A program made the translations under genes and the position numbers. The notes under the pieces were generated by a model. The model ran no database searches. It had not been told where the DNA came from and saw only the letters and a list, made by a program, of their open reading frames with translations. Shown one piece after another: positions 50,868 to 64,000 of a stretch of 64,000 nt of DNA. Source of the DNA: Rhabditoides inermis. Its lineage: Eukaryota; Nematoda; Chromadorea; Rhabditida; Rhabditidae. Position 1 is the first letter of the stretch; each line of letters begins with the position of its first letter. The stretch lies in assembly GCA_963966185.1 (NCBI GenBank), contig CAWZYM010000217.1, positions 713,501 to 777,500 on the forward strand, in the 5' to 3' direction.

Positions 50868-53800
50868 GGACTGCTTATCATTTGTGAACGTCAGGTTTCA
50901 TATACTATGCGATATTCGATTAGCAATTTGCATAAGAGTGGTGACGACCTGTGATATTCTGAGAAAAATATACTGAACCGAGTGCGTTTTAGCCTCTTAA
51001 CTGATAGATGGAAGATAATGGACCGCTTATCATTTGTGAACGTCAAGTTTCATATACTATGCGATATTCGATTAGCAATTTGCATAAGAGTGGTGACGAC
51101 CTGTGATATTCTGAGAAAAATATACTGAACCGAGTGCGTTTTAGCCTCTTAACTGATAGATGGAAGATAATGGACCGCTTATCATTTGTGAACGTCAAGT
51201 TTCATATACTATGCGATATTCGATTAGCAATTTGCATAAGAATGGTGACGACCTGTGATATTCTGAGAAAAATATACTGAACCGAGTGCGTTCTAGCCTC
51301 TTAACTGATAGATGGAAGATAATGGACCGCTTATCATTTGTGAACGTCATGTTTCATATACTATGCGATATTCGATTAGCAATTTGCATAAGAGTGGTGA
51401 CGACCTGTGATTTTCTGAGAAAAATATACTGAACCGAGTGCGTTCTAGCCTCTTAACTGATAGACGGAAGATAATGGACCGCTTATCATTTGTGAACGTC
51501 AAGTTTCATATACTATGCGATATTCGATTAGCAATTTGCATAAGAGTGGTGACGACCTGTGATATTCTGAGAAAAATATACTGAACCGAGTGCGTTCTAG
51601 CCTCTTAACTGATAGATGGAAGATAATGGACTGCTTATCAATTGTGAACGTCAAGTTTCATATACTATGCGATATTCGATTAGCAATTTGCATAAGAGTG
51701 GTGACGACCTGTGATATTCTGAGAAAAATATACTGAACTGAGTGCGTTCTAGCCTCTTAACTGATAGATGGAAGATAATGGACTGCTTATCAATTGTGAA
51801 CGTCAAGTTTCATATACTATGCGATATTCGATTAGCAATTTGCATAAGAGTGGTGACGACATGTGATGTTCTGAGAAAAATATACTGAACCGAGTGCGTT
51901 CTAGCCTCTTAACTGATAGATGGAAGATAATGGACTGCTTAACAATTGTGAACGTCAGGTTTCATATACTATGCGATATTCGATTAGCAATTTGCATAAG
52001 AGTGGTGACGACATGTGACGTTCTGAGAAAAATATACTGAACCGAGTGCGTTCTAGCCTCTTAACTGATAGGTGGAAGATAATGGACTGCTTATCATTTG
52101 TGAACGTCAAGTTTCATATACTATGCGATATTCGATTAGCAGTTTGCATAAGAGTGGTGACGACCTGTGATATTCTGAGAAAAATATACTGAACCGAGTG
52201 CGTTCTAGCCTCTTAACTGATAGATGGAAGATAATGGACTGCTTATCAATTGTGAACGTCAAGTTTCATATACTATGCGATATTCGATTAGCAATTTGCA
52301 TAACAGTGGTGACGACCTGTGATATTCTGAGAAAAATATACTGAACGGACTGCGTTCTAGCCTCTTAACTGATAGATGGAAGATAATGGACCGCTTATCA
52401 TTTGTGAACGTCAAGTTTCATATACTATGCGATATTCGATTAGCAATTTGCATAAGAGTGGTGACGACCTGTGATATTCTGAGAAAAATATACTGAACCG
52501 AGTGCGTTCTAGCCTCTTAACTGATAGATGGAAGATAATGGACCGCTTATCATTTGTGAACGTCAAGTTTCATATACTATGCGATATTCGATTAGCAATT
52601 TGCATAAGAGTGGTGACGACCTGTGATATTCTGAGAAAAATATACTGAACCGAGTGCGTTCTAGCCTCTTAACTGATAGATGGAAGATAATGGACCGCTT
52701 ATCATTTGTGAACGTCAAGTTTCATATACTATGCGATATTCGATTAGCAATTTGCATAAGAGTGGTGACGACCTGTGATATTCTGAGAAAAATATACTGA
52801 ACCGAGTGCGTTTTAGCCTCTTAACTGATAGATGGAAGATAATGGACCGCTTAACATTTGTGAACGTCAAGTTTCATATACTATGCGATATTCGATTAGC
52901 AATTTGCATAAGAGTGGTGACGACCTGTGATATTCTGAGAAAAATATACTGAACCGAGTGCGTTTTAGCCTCTTAACTGATAGATGGAAGATAATGGACC
53001 GCTTATCATTTGTGAACGTCAAGTTTCATATACTATGCGATATTCGATTAGCAATTTGCATAAGAGTGGTGACGACCTGTGATAATCTGAGAAAAATATA
53101 CTGAACCGAGTGCGTTCTAGCCTCTTAACTGATAGATGGAAGATAATGGACCGCTTATCATTTGTGAACGTCAAGTTTCATATACTATGCGATATTCGAT
53201 TAGCAATTTGCATAAGAGTGGTGACGACCTGTGATATTCTGAGAAAAATATACTGAACCGAGTGCGTTCTAGCCTCTTAACTGATAGATGGAAGATAATG
53301 GACCGCTTATCATTTGTGAACGTCAAGTTTCAAATACTATGCGATATTCGATTATCAATTTGCATAAGAGTGGTGACGACCTGTGATATTCTGAGAAAAA
53401 TATACTGAACCGAGTGCGTTCTAGCCTCTTAACTGATAGATGGAAGATAATGGACTGCTTATCAATTGTGAACGTCAAGTTTCATATACTATGCGATATT
53501 CGATTAGCAATTTGCATAAGAGTGGTGACGACCTGTGATAATCTGAGAAAAATATACTGAACCGAGTGCGTTCTAGCCTCTTAACTGATAGATGGAAGAT
53601 AATGGACCGCTTATCATTTGTGAACGTCAAGTTTCATATACTATGCGATATTCGATTAGCAATTTGCATAAGAGTGGTGACGACCTGTGATATTCTGAGA
53701 AAAATATACTGAACCGAGTGCGTTCTAGCCTCTTAACTGATAGATGGAAGATAATGGACCGCTTATCATTTGTGAACGTCAAGTTTCATATACTATGCGA

Positions 53801-56800
53801 TATTCGATTAGCAATTTGCATAAGAGTGGTGACGACCTGTGATATTCTGAGAAAAATATACTGAACCGAGTGCGTTTTAGCCTCTTAACTGATAGATGGA
53901 AGATAATGGACCGCTTATCATTTGTGAACGTCAAGTTTCATATACTATGCGATATTCGATTAGCAATTTGCATAAGAGTGGTGACGACCTGTGATATTCT
54001 GAGAAAAATATACTGAACCGAGTGCGTTTTAGCCTCTTAACTGATAGATGGAAGATAATGGACCGCTTATCATTTGTGAACGTCAAGTTTCATATACTAT
54101 GCGATATTCGATTAGCAATTTGCATAAGAGTGGTGACGACCTGTGATATTCTGAGAAAAATATACTGAACCGAGTGCGTTTTAGCCTCTTAACTGATAGA
54201 TGGAAGATAATGGACCGCTTATCATTTGTGAACGTCAAGTTTCATATACTATGCGATATTCGATTAGCAATTTGCATAAGAGTGGTGACGACCTGTGATA
54301 TTCTGAGAAAAGTATACTGAACCGAGTGCGTTCTAGCCTCTTAACTGATAGATGGAAGATAATGGACCGCTTATCATTTGTGAACGTCAAGTTTCATATA
54401 CTATGCGATATTCGATTAGCAATTTGCATAAGAGTGGTGACGACCTGTGATATTCTGAGAAAAATATACTGAACCGAGTGCGTTCTAGCCTCTTAACTGA
54501 TAGATGGAAGATAATGGACCGCTTATCATTTGTGAACGTCAAGTTTCATATACTATGCGATATTCGATTAGCAATTTGCATAAGAGTGGTGACGACCTGT
54601 GATATTCTGAGAAAAATATACTGAACCGAGTGCGTTCTAGCCTCTTAACTGATAGATGGAAGATAATGGACCGCTTATCATTTGTGAAAGTCAAGTTTCA
54701 TATACTATGCGATATTCGATTAGCAATTTGCATAAGAGTGGTGACGACCTGTGATATTCTGAGAAAAATATACTGAACCGAGTGCGTTCTAGCCTCTTAA
54801 CTGATAGATGGAAGATAATGGACCGCTTATCATTTGTGAACGTCAAGTTTCATATACTATGCGATATTCGATTAGCAATTTGCATAAGAGTGGTGACGAC
54901 CTGTGATATTCTGAGAAAAATATACTGAACCGAGTGCGTTTTAGCCTCTTAACTGATAGATGGAAGATAATGGACCGCTTAACATTTGTGAACGTCAAGT
55001 TTCATATACTATGCGATATTCGATTAGCAATTTGCATAAGAGTGGTGACGACCTGTGATATTCTGAGAAAAATATACTGAACCGAGTGCGTTTTAGCCTC
55101 TTAACTGATAGATGGAAGATAATGGACCGCTTATCATTTGTGAACGTCAAGTTTCATATACTATGCGATATTCGATTAGCAATTTGCATAAGAGTGGTGA
55201 CGACCTGTGATATTCTGAGAAAAGTATACTGAACCGAGTGCGTTTTAGCCTCTTAACTGATAGATGGAAGATAATGGACCGCTTATCATTTGTGAACGTC
55301 AAGTTTCATATACTATGCGATATTCGATTAGCAATTTGCATAAGAGTGGTGACGACCTGTGATGTTCTGAGAAAAATATACTGAACCGAGTGCGTTCTAG
55401 CCTCTTAACTGATAGATGGAAGATAATGGACTGCTTAACAATTGTGAACGTCAGGTTTCATATACTATGCGTATTCGATTAGCAATTTGCATAAGAGTGG
55501 TGACGACATGTGACGTTCTGAGAAAAATATACTGAACCGAGTGCGTTCTAGCCTCTTAACTGATAGATGGAAGATAATGGACCGCTTATCATTTGTGAAA
55601 GTCAAGTTTCATATACATACTATGCGATATTCGATTAGCAATTTGCATAAGAGTGGTGACGACCTGTGATATTCTGAGAAAAATATACTGAACCGAGTGC
55701 GTTCTAGCCTCTTAACTGATAGATGGAAGATAATGGACTGCTTAACAATTGTGAACGTCAAGTTTCATATACTATGCGATATTCGATTAGCAATTTGCAT
55801 AACAGTGGTGACGACCTGTGATGTTCTGAGAAAAATATACTGAACCGAGTGCGTTCTAGTCTCTTAACTGATAGATTGAAGATAATGGACTGCTCTTCAT
55901 TTGTGAACGTCAGGTTTCATATACTATGCGTATTCGATTAGCAATTTGCATAAGAGTGGTGACGACCTGTGATGTTCTGAGAAAAATATACTGAACCGAG
56001 TGCGTTCTAGCCTCTTAACTGATAGATGGAAGATAGTGGACTGCTTATCAATTGTGAACGTCAAGTTTCATATACTATGCGTATTCGATTAGCAATTTGC
56101 ATAAGAGTGGTGACGACCTGTGATGTTCTGAGAAAAATATACTGAACCGAGTGCGTTCTAGCCTCTTAACTGATAGGTGGAAGATAATGGACTGCTGATC
56201 ATTTGTGAACGTCAGGTTTCCTATAATATGCCATATTCGATTAGTTTGCATAAGAGTGGTGACGACCTGTGATGTTCTGAGAAAAATATACTGAACCGAG
56301 TGCGTTCTAGCCTCTTAACTGATAGATGGAAGATAATGGACTGCTTAACAATTGTGAACGTCAGGTTTCATATACTATGCGATATTCGATTAGCAATTTG
56401 CATAAGAGTGGTGACGACCTGTGATGTTCTGAGAAAAATATACTGAACCGAGTGCGTTCTAGCCTCTTAACTGATAGATGGAAGATAATGGACTGCTTAT
56501 CAATTGTGAACGTCAAGTTTCATATACTATGCGATATTCGATTAGCAATTTGCATAAGAGTGGTGACGACCTGTGATGTTCTGAGAAAAATATACTGAAC
56601 CGAGTGCGTTCTAGCCTCTTAACTGATAGATGGAAGATAATGGACTGCTTAACAATTGTGAACGTCAGGTTTCATATACTATGCGATATTCGATTAGCAA
56701 TTTGCATAAGAGTGGTGACGACCTGTGATGTTCTGAGAAAAATATACTGAAACGAGTGCGTTCTAGCCTCTTAACTGATAGATGGAAGATAATGGACCGC

Positions 56801-59800
56801 TTATCATTTGTGAACGTCAAGTTTCATATACTATGCGATATTCGATTAGCAATTTGCATAAGAGTGGTGACGACCTGTGATGTTCTGAGAAAAATATACT
56901 GAACCGAGTGCGTTCTAGCCTCTTAACTGATAGATGGAAGATAATGGACTGCTTAACAATTGTGAACGTCAGGTTTCAGATACTATGCGATATTCGATTA
57001 GCAATTTGCATAAGAGTGGTGACGACATGTGATGTTCTGAGAAAAATATACTGAACCGAGTGCGTTCTAGCCTCTTAACTGATAGATGGAAGATAATGGA
57101 CCGCTTATCATTTGTGAACGTCAAGTTTCATATACTATGCGATATTCGATTAGCAATTTGCATAAGAGTGGTGACGACCTGTGATATTCTGAGAAAAATA
57201 TACTGAACCGAGTGCGTTTTAGCCTCTTAACTGATAGATGGAAGATAATGGACCGCTTAACATTTGTGAACGTCAAGTTTCATATACTATGCGATATTCG
57301 ATTAGCAATTTGCATAAGAGTGGTGACGACCTGTGATATTCTGAGAAAAATATACTGAACCGAGTGCGTTTTAGCCTCTTAACTGATAGATGGAAGATAA
57401 TGGACCGCTTATCATTTGTGAACGTCAAGTTTCATATACTATGCGTTATTCGATTAGCAATTTGCATAAGAGTGGTGACGACCTGTGTTATTCTGAGAAA
57501 AATATACTGAACCGAGTGCGTTCTAGCCTCTTAACTGATAGATGGAAGATAATGGACCGCTTATCATTTGTGAACGTCAAGTTTCATATACTATGCGATA
57601 TTCGATTAGCAATTTGCATAAGAGTGGTGACGACCTGTGATATTCAGAGAAAAATATACTGAACCGAGTGCGTTCTAGCCTCTTAACTGATAGATGGAAG
57701 ATAATGGACCGCTTATCATTTGTGAACGTCAAGTTTCATATACTATGCGATATTCGATTAGCAATTTGCATAAGAGTGGTGACGACCTGTGTTATTCTGA
57801 GAAAAATATACTGAACCGAGTGCGTTCTAGCCTCTTAACTGATAGATGGAAGATAATGGACCGCTTATCATTTGTGAACGTCAAGTTTCATATACTATGC
57901 GATATTCGATTAGCAATTTGCATAAGAGTGGTGACGACCTGTGATATTCAGAGAAAAATATACTGAACCGAGTGCGTTCTAGCCTCTTAACTGATAGATG
58001 GAAGATAATGGACCGCTTATCATTTGTGAACGTCAAGTTTCATATACTATGCGATATTCGATTAGCAATTTGCATAAGAGTGGTGACGACCTGTGATATT
58101 CAGAGAAAAATATACTGAACCGAGTGCGTTCTAGCCTCTTAACTGATAGATGGAAGATAATGGACCGCTTATCATTTGTGAACGTCAAGTTTCATATACT
58201 ATGCGATATTCGATTAGCAATTTGCATAAGAGTGGTGACGACCTGTGATATTCAGAGAAAAATATACTGAACCGAGTGCGTTCTAGCCTCTTAACTGATA
58301 GATGGAAGATAATGGACCGCTTATCATTTGTGAAAGTCAAGTTTCATATACTATGCGATATTCGATTAGCAATTTGCATAAGAGTGGTGACGACCTGTGA
58401 TATTCTGAGAAAAATATACTGAACCGAGTGCGTTTTAGCCTCTTAACTGATAGATGGAAGATAATGGACCGCTTAACATTTGTGAACGTCAAGTTTCATA
58501 TACTATGCGATATTCGATTAGCAATTTGCATAAGAGTGGTGACGACCTGTGATGTTCTGAGAAAAATATACTGAACCGAGTGCGTTCTAGCCTCTTAACT
58601 GATAGATGGAAGATAATGGACTGCTTAACAATTGTGAACGTCAGGTTTCAGATACTATGCGATATTCGATTAGCAATTTGCATAAGAGTGGTGACGACAT
58701 GTGATCTTCTGAGAAAAATATACTGAACCGAGTGCGTTCTAGCCTCTTAACTGATAGATGGAAGATAATGGACCGCTTATCATTTGTGAACGTCAAGTTT
58801 CATATACTATGCGATATTCGATTAGCAATTTGCATAAGAGTGGTGACGACCTGTGATATTCTGAGAAAAATATACTGAACCGAGTGCGTTTTAGCCTCTT
58901 AACTGATAGATGGAAGATAATGGACCGCTTAACATTTGTGAACGTCAAGTTTCATATACTATGCGATATTCGATTAGCAATTTGCATAAGAGTGGTGACG
59001 ACCTGTGATATTCTGAGAAAAATATACTGAACCGAGTGCGTTTTAGCCTCTTAACTGATAGATGGAAGATAATGGACCGCTTATCATTTGTGAACGTCAA
59101 GTTTCATATACTATGCGTTATTCGATTAGCAATTTGCATAAGAGTGGTGACGACCTGTGTTATTCTGAGAAAAATATACTGAACCGAGTGCGTTCTAGCC
59201 TCTTAACTGATAGATGGAAGATAATGGACCGCTTATCATTTGTGAACGTCAAGTTTCATATACTATGCGATATTCGATTAGCAATTTGCATAAGAGTGGT
59301 GACGACCTGTGATATTCAGAGAAAAATATACTGAACCGAGTGCGTTCTAGCCTCTTAACTGATAGATGGAAGATAATGGACCGCTTATCATTTGTGAACG
59401 TCAAGTTTCATATACTATGCGATATTCGATTAGCAATTTGCATAAGAGTGGTGACGACCTGTGTTATTCTGAGAAAAATATACTGAACCGAGTGCGTTCT
59501 AGCCTCTTAACTGATAGATGGAAGATAATGGACCGCTTATCATTTGTGAACGTCAAGTTTCATATACTATGCGATATTCGATTAGCAATTTGCATAAGAG
59601 TGGTGACGACCTGTGATATTCAGAGAAAAATATACTGAACCGAGTGCGTTCTAGCCTCTTAACTGATAGATGGAAGATAATGGACCGCTTATCATTTGTG
59701 AACGTCAAGTTTCATATACTATGCGATATTCGATTAGCAATTTGCATAAGAGTGGTGACGACCTGTGATATTCAGAGAAAAATATACTGAACCGAGTGCG

Positions 59801-62440
59801 TTCTAGCCTCTTAACTGATAGATGGAAGATAATGGACCGCTTATCATTTGTGAACGTCAAGTTTCATATACTATGCGATATTCGATTAGCAATTTGCATA
59901 AGAGTGGTGACGACCTGTGATATTCAGAGAAAAATATACTGAACCGAGTGCGTTCTAGCCTCTTAACTGATAGATGGAAGATAATGGACCGCTTATCATT
60001 TGTGAAAGTCAAGTTTCATATACTATGCGATATTCGATTAGCAATTTGCATAAGAGTGGTGACGACCTGTGATATTCTGAGAAAAATATACTGAACCGAG
60101 TGCGTTCTAGCCTCTTAACTGATAGATGGAAGATAATGGACTGCTTATCAATTGTGAACGTCAAGTTTCATATACTATGCGATATTCGATTAGCAATTTG
60201 CATAAGAGTGGTGACGACCTGTGATATTCTGAGAAAAATATACTGAACCGAGTGCGTTTTAGCCTCTTAACTGATTGATGGAAGATAATGGACCGCTTAA
60301 CATTTGTGAACGTCAAGTTTCATATACTATGCGATATTCGATTAGCAATTTGCATAAGAGTGGTGACGACCTGTGATATTCTGAGAAAAATATACTGAAC
60401 CGAGTGCGTTTTAGCCTCTTAACTGATAGATGGAAAATAATGGACCGCTTATCATTTGTGAACGTCAAGTTTCATATACTATGCGATATTCGATTAGCAA
60501 TTTGCATAAGAGTGGTGACGACCTGTGATATTCTGAGAAAAGTATACTGAACCGAGTGCGTTTTAGCCTCTTAACTGATAGATGGAAAATAATGGACCGC
60601 TTATCATTTGTGAAAGTCAAGTTTCATATACATACTATGCGATATTCGATTAGCAATTTGCATAAGAGTGGTGACGACCTGTGATATTCTGAGAAAAATA
60701 TACTGAACCGAGTGCGTTCTAGCCTCTTAACTGATAGATGGAAGATAATGGACTGCTTAACAATTGTGAACGTCAAGTTTCATATACTATGCGATATTCG
60801 ATTAGCAATTTGCATAACAGTGGTGACGACCTGTGATGTTCTGAGAAAAATATACTGAACCGAGTGCGTTCTAGTCTCTTAACTGATAGATTGAAGATAA
60901 TGGACTGCTCTTCATTTGTGAACGTCAGGTTTCATATACTATGCGTTATTCGATTAGCAATTTGCATAAGAGTGGTGACGACCTGTGTTATTCTGAGAAA
61001 AATATACTGAACCGAGTGCGTTCTAGCCTCTTAACTGATAGATGGAAGATAATGGACCGCTTATCATTTGTGAACGTCAAGTTTCATATACTATGCGATA
61101 TTCGATTAGCAATTTGCATAAGAGTGGTGACGACCTGTGATATTCAGAGAAAAATATACTGAACCGAGTGCGTTCTAGCCTCTTAACTGATAGATGGAAG
61201 ATAATGGACCGCTTATCATTTGTGAACGTCAAGTTTCATATACTATGCGATATTCGATTAGCAATTTGCATAAGAGTGGTGACGACCTGTGTTATTCTGA
61301 GAAAAATATACTGAACCGAGTGCGTTCTAGCCTCTTAACTGATAGATGGAAGATAATGGACCGCTTATCATTTGTGAACGTCAAGTTTCATATACTATGC
61401 GATATTCGATTAGCAATTTGCATAAGAGTGGTGACGACCTGTGATATTCAGAGAAAAATATACTGAACCGAGTGCGTTCTAGCCTCTTAACTGATAGATG
61501 GAAGATAATGGACCGCTTATCATTTGTGAACGTCAAGTTTCATATACTATGCGATATTCGATTAGCAATTTGCATAAGAGTGGTGACGACCTGTGATATT
61601 CAGAGAAAAATATACTGAACCGAGTGCGTTCTAGCCTCTTAACTGATAGATGGAAGATAATGGACCGCTTATCATTTGTGAACGTCAAGTTTCATATACT
61701 ATGCGATATTCGATTAGCAATTTGCATAAGAGTGGTGACGACCTGTGATATTCAGAGAAAAATATACTGAACCGAGTGCGTTCTAGCCTCTTAACTGATA
61801 GATGGAAGATAATGGACCGCTTATCATTTGTGAACGTCAAGTTTCATATACTATGCGATATTCGATTAGCAATTTGCATAAGAGTGGTGACGACCTGTGA
61901 TATTCTGAGAAAAATATACTGAACCGAGTGCGTTCTAGCCTCTTAACTGATAGATGGAAGATAATGGACTGCTTATCAATTGTGAACGTCAAGTTTCATA
62001 TACTATGCGATATTCGATTAGCAATTTGCATAAGAGTGGTGACGACCTGTGATATTCTCAGAAAAATATACTGAACCGAGTGCGTTTTAGCCTCTTAACT
62101 GATAGATGGAAGAAAATGGACCGCTTATCATTTGTGAACGTCAAGTTTCATATACTATGCGATATTCGATTAGCAATTTGCATAAGAGTGGTGACGACCT
62201 GTGATATTCTGAGAAAAATATACTGAACCGAGTGCGTTTTAGCCTCTTAACTGATAGATGGAAGATAATGGACCGCTTATCATTTGTGAACGTCAAGTTT
62301 CATATACTATGCGATATTCGATTAGCAATTTGCATAAGAGTGGTGACGACCTGTGATATTCTGAGAAAAATATACTGAACCGAGTGCGTTTTAGCCTCTT
62401 AACTGATAGATGGAAGATAATGGACCGCTTATCATTTGTG
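50868..62440 (+). repeat. 152-bp tandem satellite array
   Basis: About 11.6 kb of head-to-tail units with a 152-bp period, roughly 76 copies. Units share the blocks TTTGCATAAGAGTGGTGACG, CTGAACCGAGTGCGTT and CCTCTTAACTGATAG. Variants fall into classes (for example GACCGCTTATCATTTG versus GACTGCTTAACAATTG, and TATTCAG versus TATTCTG), and multi-unit blocks of variants recur, showing higher-order structure. The recurring 90-codon frames arise only where a variant removes a stop; they are not genes. Monomer length is in the range of nematode satellites, and the array could be heterochromatic. Confidence 0.97.
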
Positions 62441-63697
62441 GCCGACGAGCAGTTTGGAATGATGCTCGACGTGTGGGAGAAACAAGTCGCTTTTCTCAAC
62501 GTTCACCGAAGCTCCAAGATGAGACTGGCGCGGTGCGTTATCATGTTGTTGTTGGATTTGATGGTTTCCTTTCAGTTCGCTTCATGAGGTGTGCGAGAAG
62601 GCGGTGGCGCGCGTCAGTTCGGCTACTGTGTGCCTCGCTCTCAAGCTCGAGAACTTTATTGTCGATGTTGTGAGTGGGAATCGAGGCCTTGTTTCTCATG
62701 TTCGTGTCATTGCTTCATTCTTACTGACATTCAGGTGAAAAGAAGTGAGTTCGTGGTCTCGTGCTGGCTGGTGAACCGCGCGTCTGACGACTTCGCCCTG
62801 CACACCACCCAGGCCCTCTACTACAGTTGGTCGGGAATGAACGTCCGCCTCAGGAGGGTGAGTTGAAACGATGCGGCGGCGGCGAGCAATTAAAGCATAA
62901 AGCTGTGATCGTCCATGAAATGGTTTTTTGCCTATGGAGTGTATTTAAAAGCGAACGTGTATTGAACGGGTTGCATGTAATATTTTATCTTGTCAATGTG
63001 TATAGAAAAATAAATTTTAGGCGTATAACTGTGCGATGCGGGACGCACCCTTCGCCACGACCGCCCCCATCTTGCGCTTCCTCAATCTCCTCCTCTCTGC
63101 TTCCCTCGCCCACGCACACTTTCGTCTAGGTGCGTATATTTGTATGTAAATGCATGTATGTATTTAATATTCATTCGATGTTGACCTTTTCTTACAGGTC
63201 CGTTGTTGCGGGCACTGGACGAGTTCCCGTTTCGTGTGTGGAAAGAAGTGAGCGAGTCGAGCAAGTCTGCGGAGCACTGGGAGACGGCGAGGAGCACATG
63301 CCTGCTGCTCAAGACGCACGTGCTGTCGGTCGCAGCCAACACGACCGATCTGAGCGTGAGTGTGGTGACTAATGTGGTTGACTTGTATTTTGTATGCTTG
63401 ATTGTTCTTTTGCAGCTGACTCGGTCTGCTGCTCTGTTGTCGTGGATTTTGGACGCACTGTGTGGGACACCGTCCAAGGAACTAAGCGCACATTTCGACG
63501 AAGAGATGCACGACTACGTTGGAAACGTGCTCATGAACATGCGCGGTGGGTATTTTCAGGGTGTAATATTGCATATATTAGCTCAGGTGTAATATTGCAT
63601 ATATTAGCTCATCTCGCACTCATTTCCTATCGTTTTATCATTCGCGTATCACTCTGAATGTCATTTCGTATTTGATTGATGTTCAAACTAATTTGTT
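62441..63697 (+). pseudogene. Duplicated exons 6-11 of the 1191-aa gene
   Basis: Nearly identical copy of 42058-43314 (constant offset 20383); I noticed only two substitutions, one changing a Thr codon to Ala in exon 8 and one in an intron. It begins in the middle of exon 6, fused directly to the satellite, contains exons 7-11 with all splice sites intact, and stops at position 43314-equivalent inside intron 11, just before the exon 12 acceptor. The 5' end and exons 12-21 are missing, so the segment cannot make the full protein; it may continue beyond the window with later exons. Confidence 0.9.
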
Positions 63698-64000
63698 GTG
63701 CGCGGAATCGAACTCGAGAGGGTCATTTTGACAGGCAGACGCTTTCGCCACTAGGCCACAACGGCTCGGTCTTTGGCCGCCGTGTAGGGTGAGAGGAACG
63801 CGAAAACGAGCCCTGTACGTTTTTGTACCGGAAACGTATAGTTCGTTTAGGAAATTCGGACAACACAAATAGATGGCTATGGTCCTAACTAAGGTTTTCT
63901 ATCAATTTGGTACGAATCTGAGGGTGTGGCACCTACTACACTCCTCGTTAGCAAAAAGAGAAAAACTGGAGTGCGCCTCACCGAAATTAAACGTTTATTA
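63698..64000 (-). repeat. tRNA-derived SINE (family 2, copy 3) plus intron 21 flank
   Basis: Matches 46989-47289 without indels that I can see, including about 50 bp beyond the SINE's outer end. It is therefore part of the segmental duplication rather than a fresh insertion. The last base of the window lies inside this intron-21-derived flank. Confidence 0.8.

Noticed and set aside
57390..61466. Repeated 90-aa and 73-aa open frames inside the satellite
   Set aside because: They occur only where a satellite variant removes a stop, repeat identically with the array period, and have no start context or motif.
50868..62440. Possible CRISPR-like array of regular repeats
   Set aside because: The units are contiguous 152-bp monomers without unique spacers, in a eukaryotic genome with spliced genes.

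Overview
The window is nuclear DNA from a nematode. Genes are split into many exons of about 60-200 bp by mostly short GT-AG introns, and no bacterial-style operons are seen. Family content is worm-like: a myosin regulatory light chain almost identical to C. elegans MLC-1/MLC-2, a worm-expanded tau-tubulin-kinase-like kinase, a tandem set of TMEM144 transporters, a BMP-like ligand and a long-chain acyl-CoA synthetase. High exon density plus abundant (GA)n/(CT)n microsatellites would fit a diplogastrid such as Pristionchus; that placement is inference. I rebuilt gene models by hand by joining exons at GT/AG sites and checking reading phase at each junction.

Layout. 0.6-2.1 kb: muscle myosin light chain (+). 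2.5-5.7 kb: TTBK-like kinase (-). 7.4-10.25 kb: secreted TGF-beta/BMP ligand (+), tail-to-tail with an unrecognised 204-aa secreted protein (10.5-11.6 kb, -). 12.0-21.8 kb: four tandem TMEM144-family transporter genes (+) sharing nearly the same intron positions. 22.0-28.6 kb: two related four-helix LAPTM-like membrane protein genes (-). 28.6-32.0 kb: gene-poor DNA with small inverted-repeat elements. 32.0-39.3 kb: ACSL-type acyl-CoA synthetase (+) with at least two plausible first exons. 39.45-40.29 kb: a non-autonomous DNA transposon with ~145-bp terminal inverted repeats and a 9-bp target duplication, Mutator-like. 40.9-49.3 kb: a 29-exon gene (+) for a 1191-aa protein that I do not recognise.

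The last 15 kb is structurally unusual. A broken N-acetylglucosamine-6-phosphate deacetylase fragment (-) is followed by about 11.6 kb of a 152-bp satellite (about 76 units, with higher-order duplications). The array ends abruptly inside a nearly identical second copy of exons 6-11 of the 1191-aa gene. That copy then jumps, after a ~3.7 kb deletion, to the SINE-bearing intron 21 sequence and runs off the window end. An inverted fragment of the same satellite also sits just 3' of the complete gene.

The genes have unrelated roles (muscle contraction, signalling, sugar/lipid handling). The only functional groupings visible are the tandem paralogues. The strongest leads are the satellite/segmental-duplication complex, the unrecognised 1191-aa gene, the inverted SINE pair in its intron 21, the alternative first exons of the acyl-CoA synthetase, and the recurrent TACGGTA-type motif in the kinase introns.
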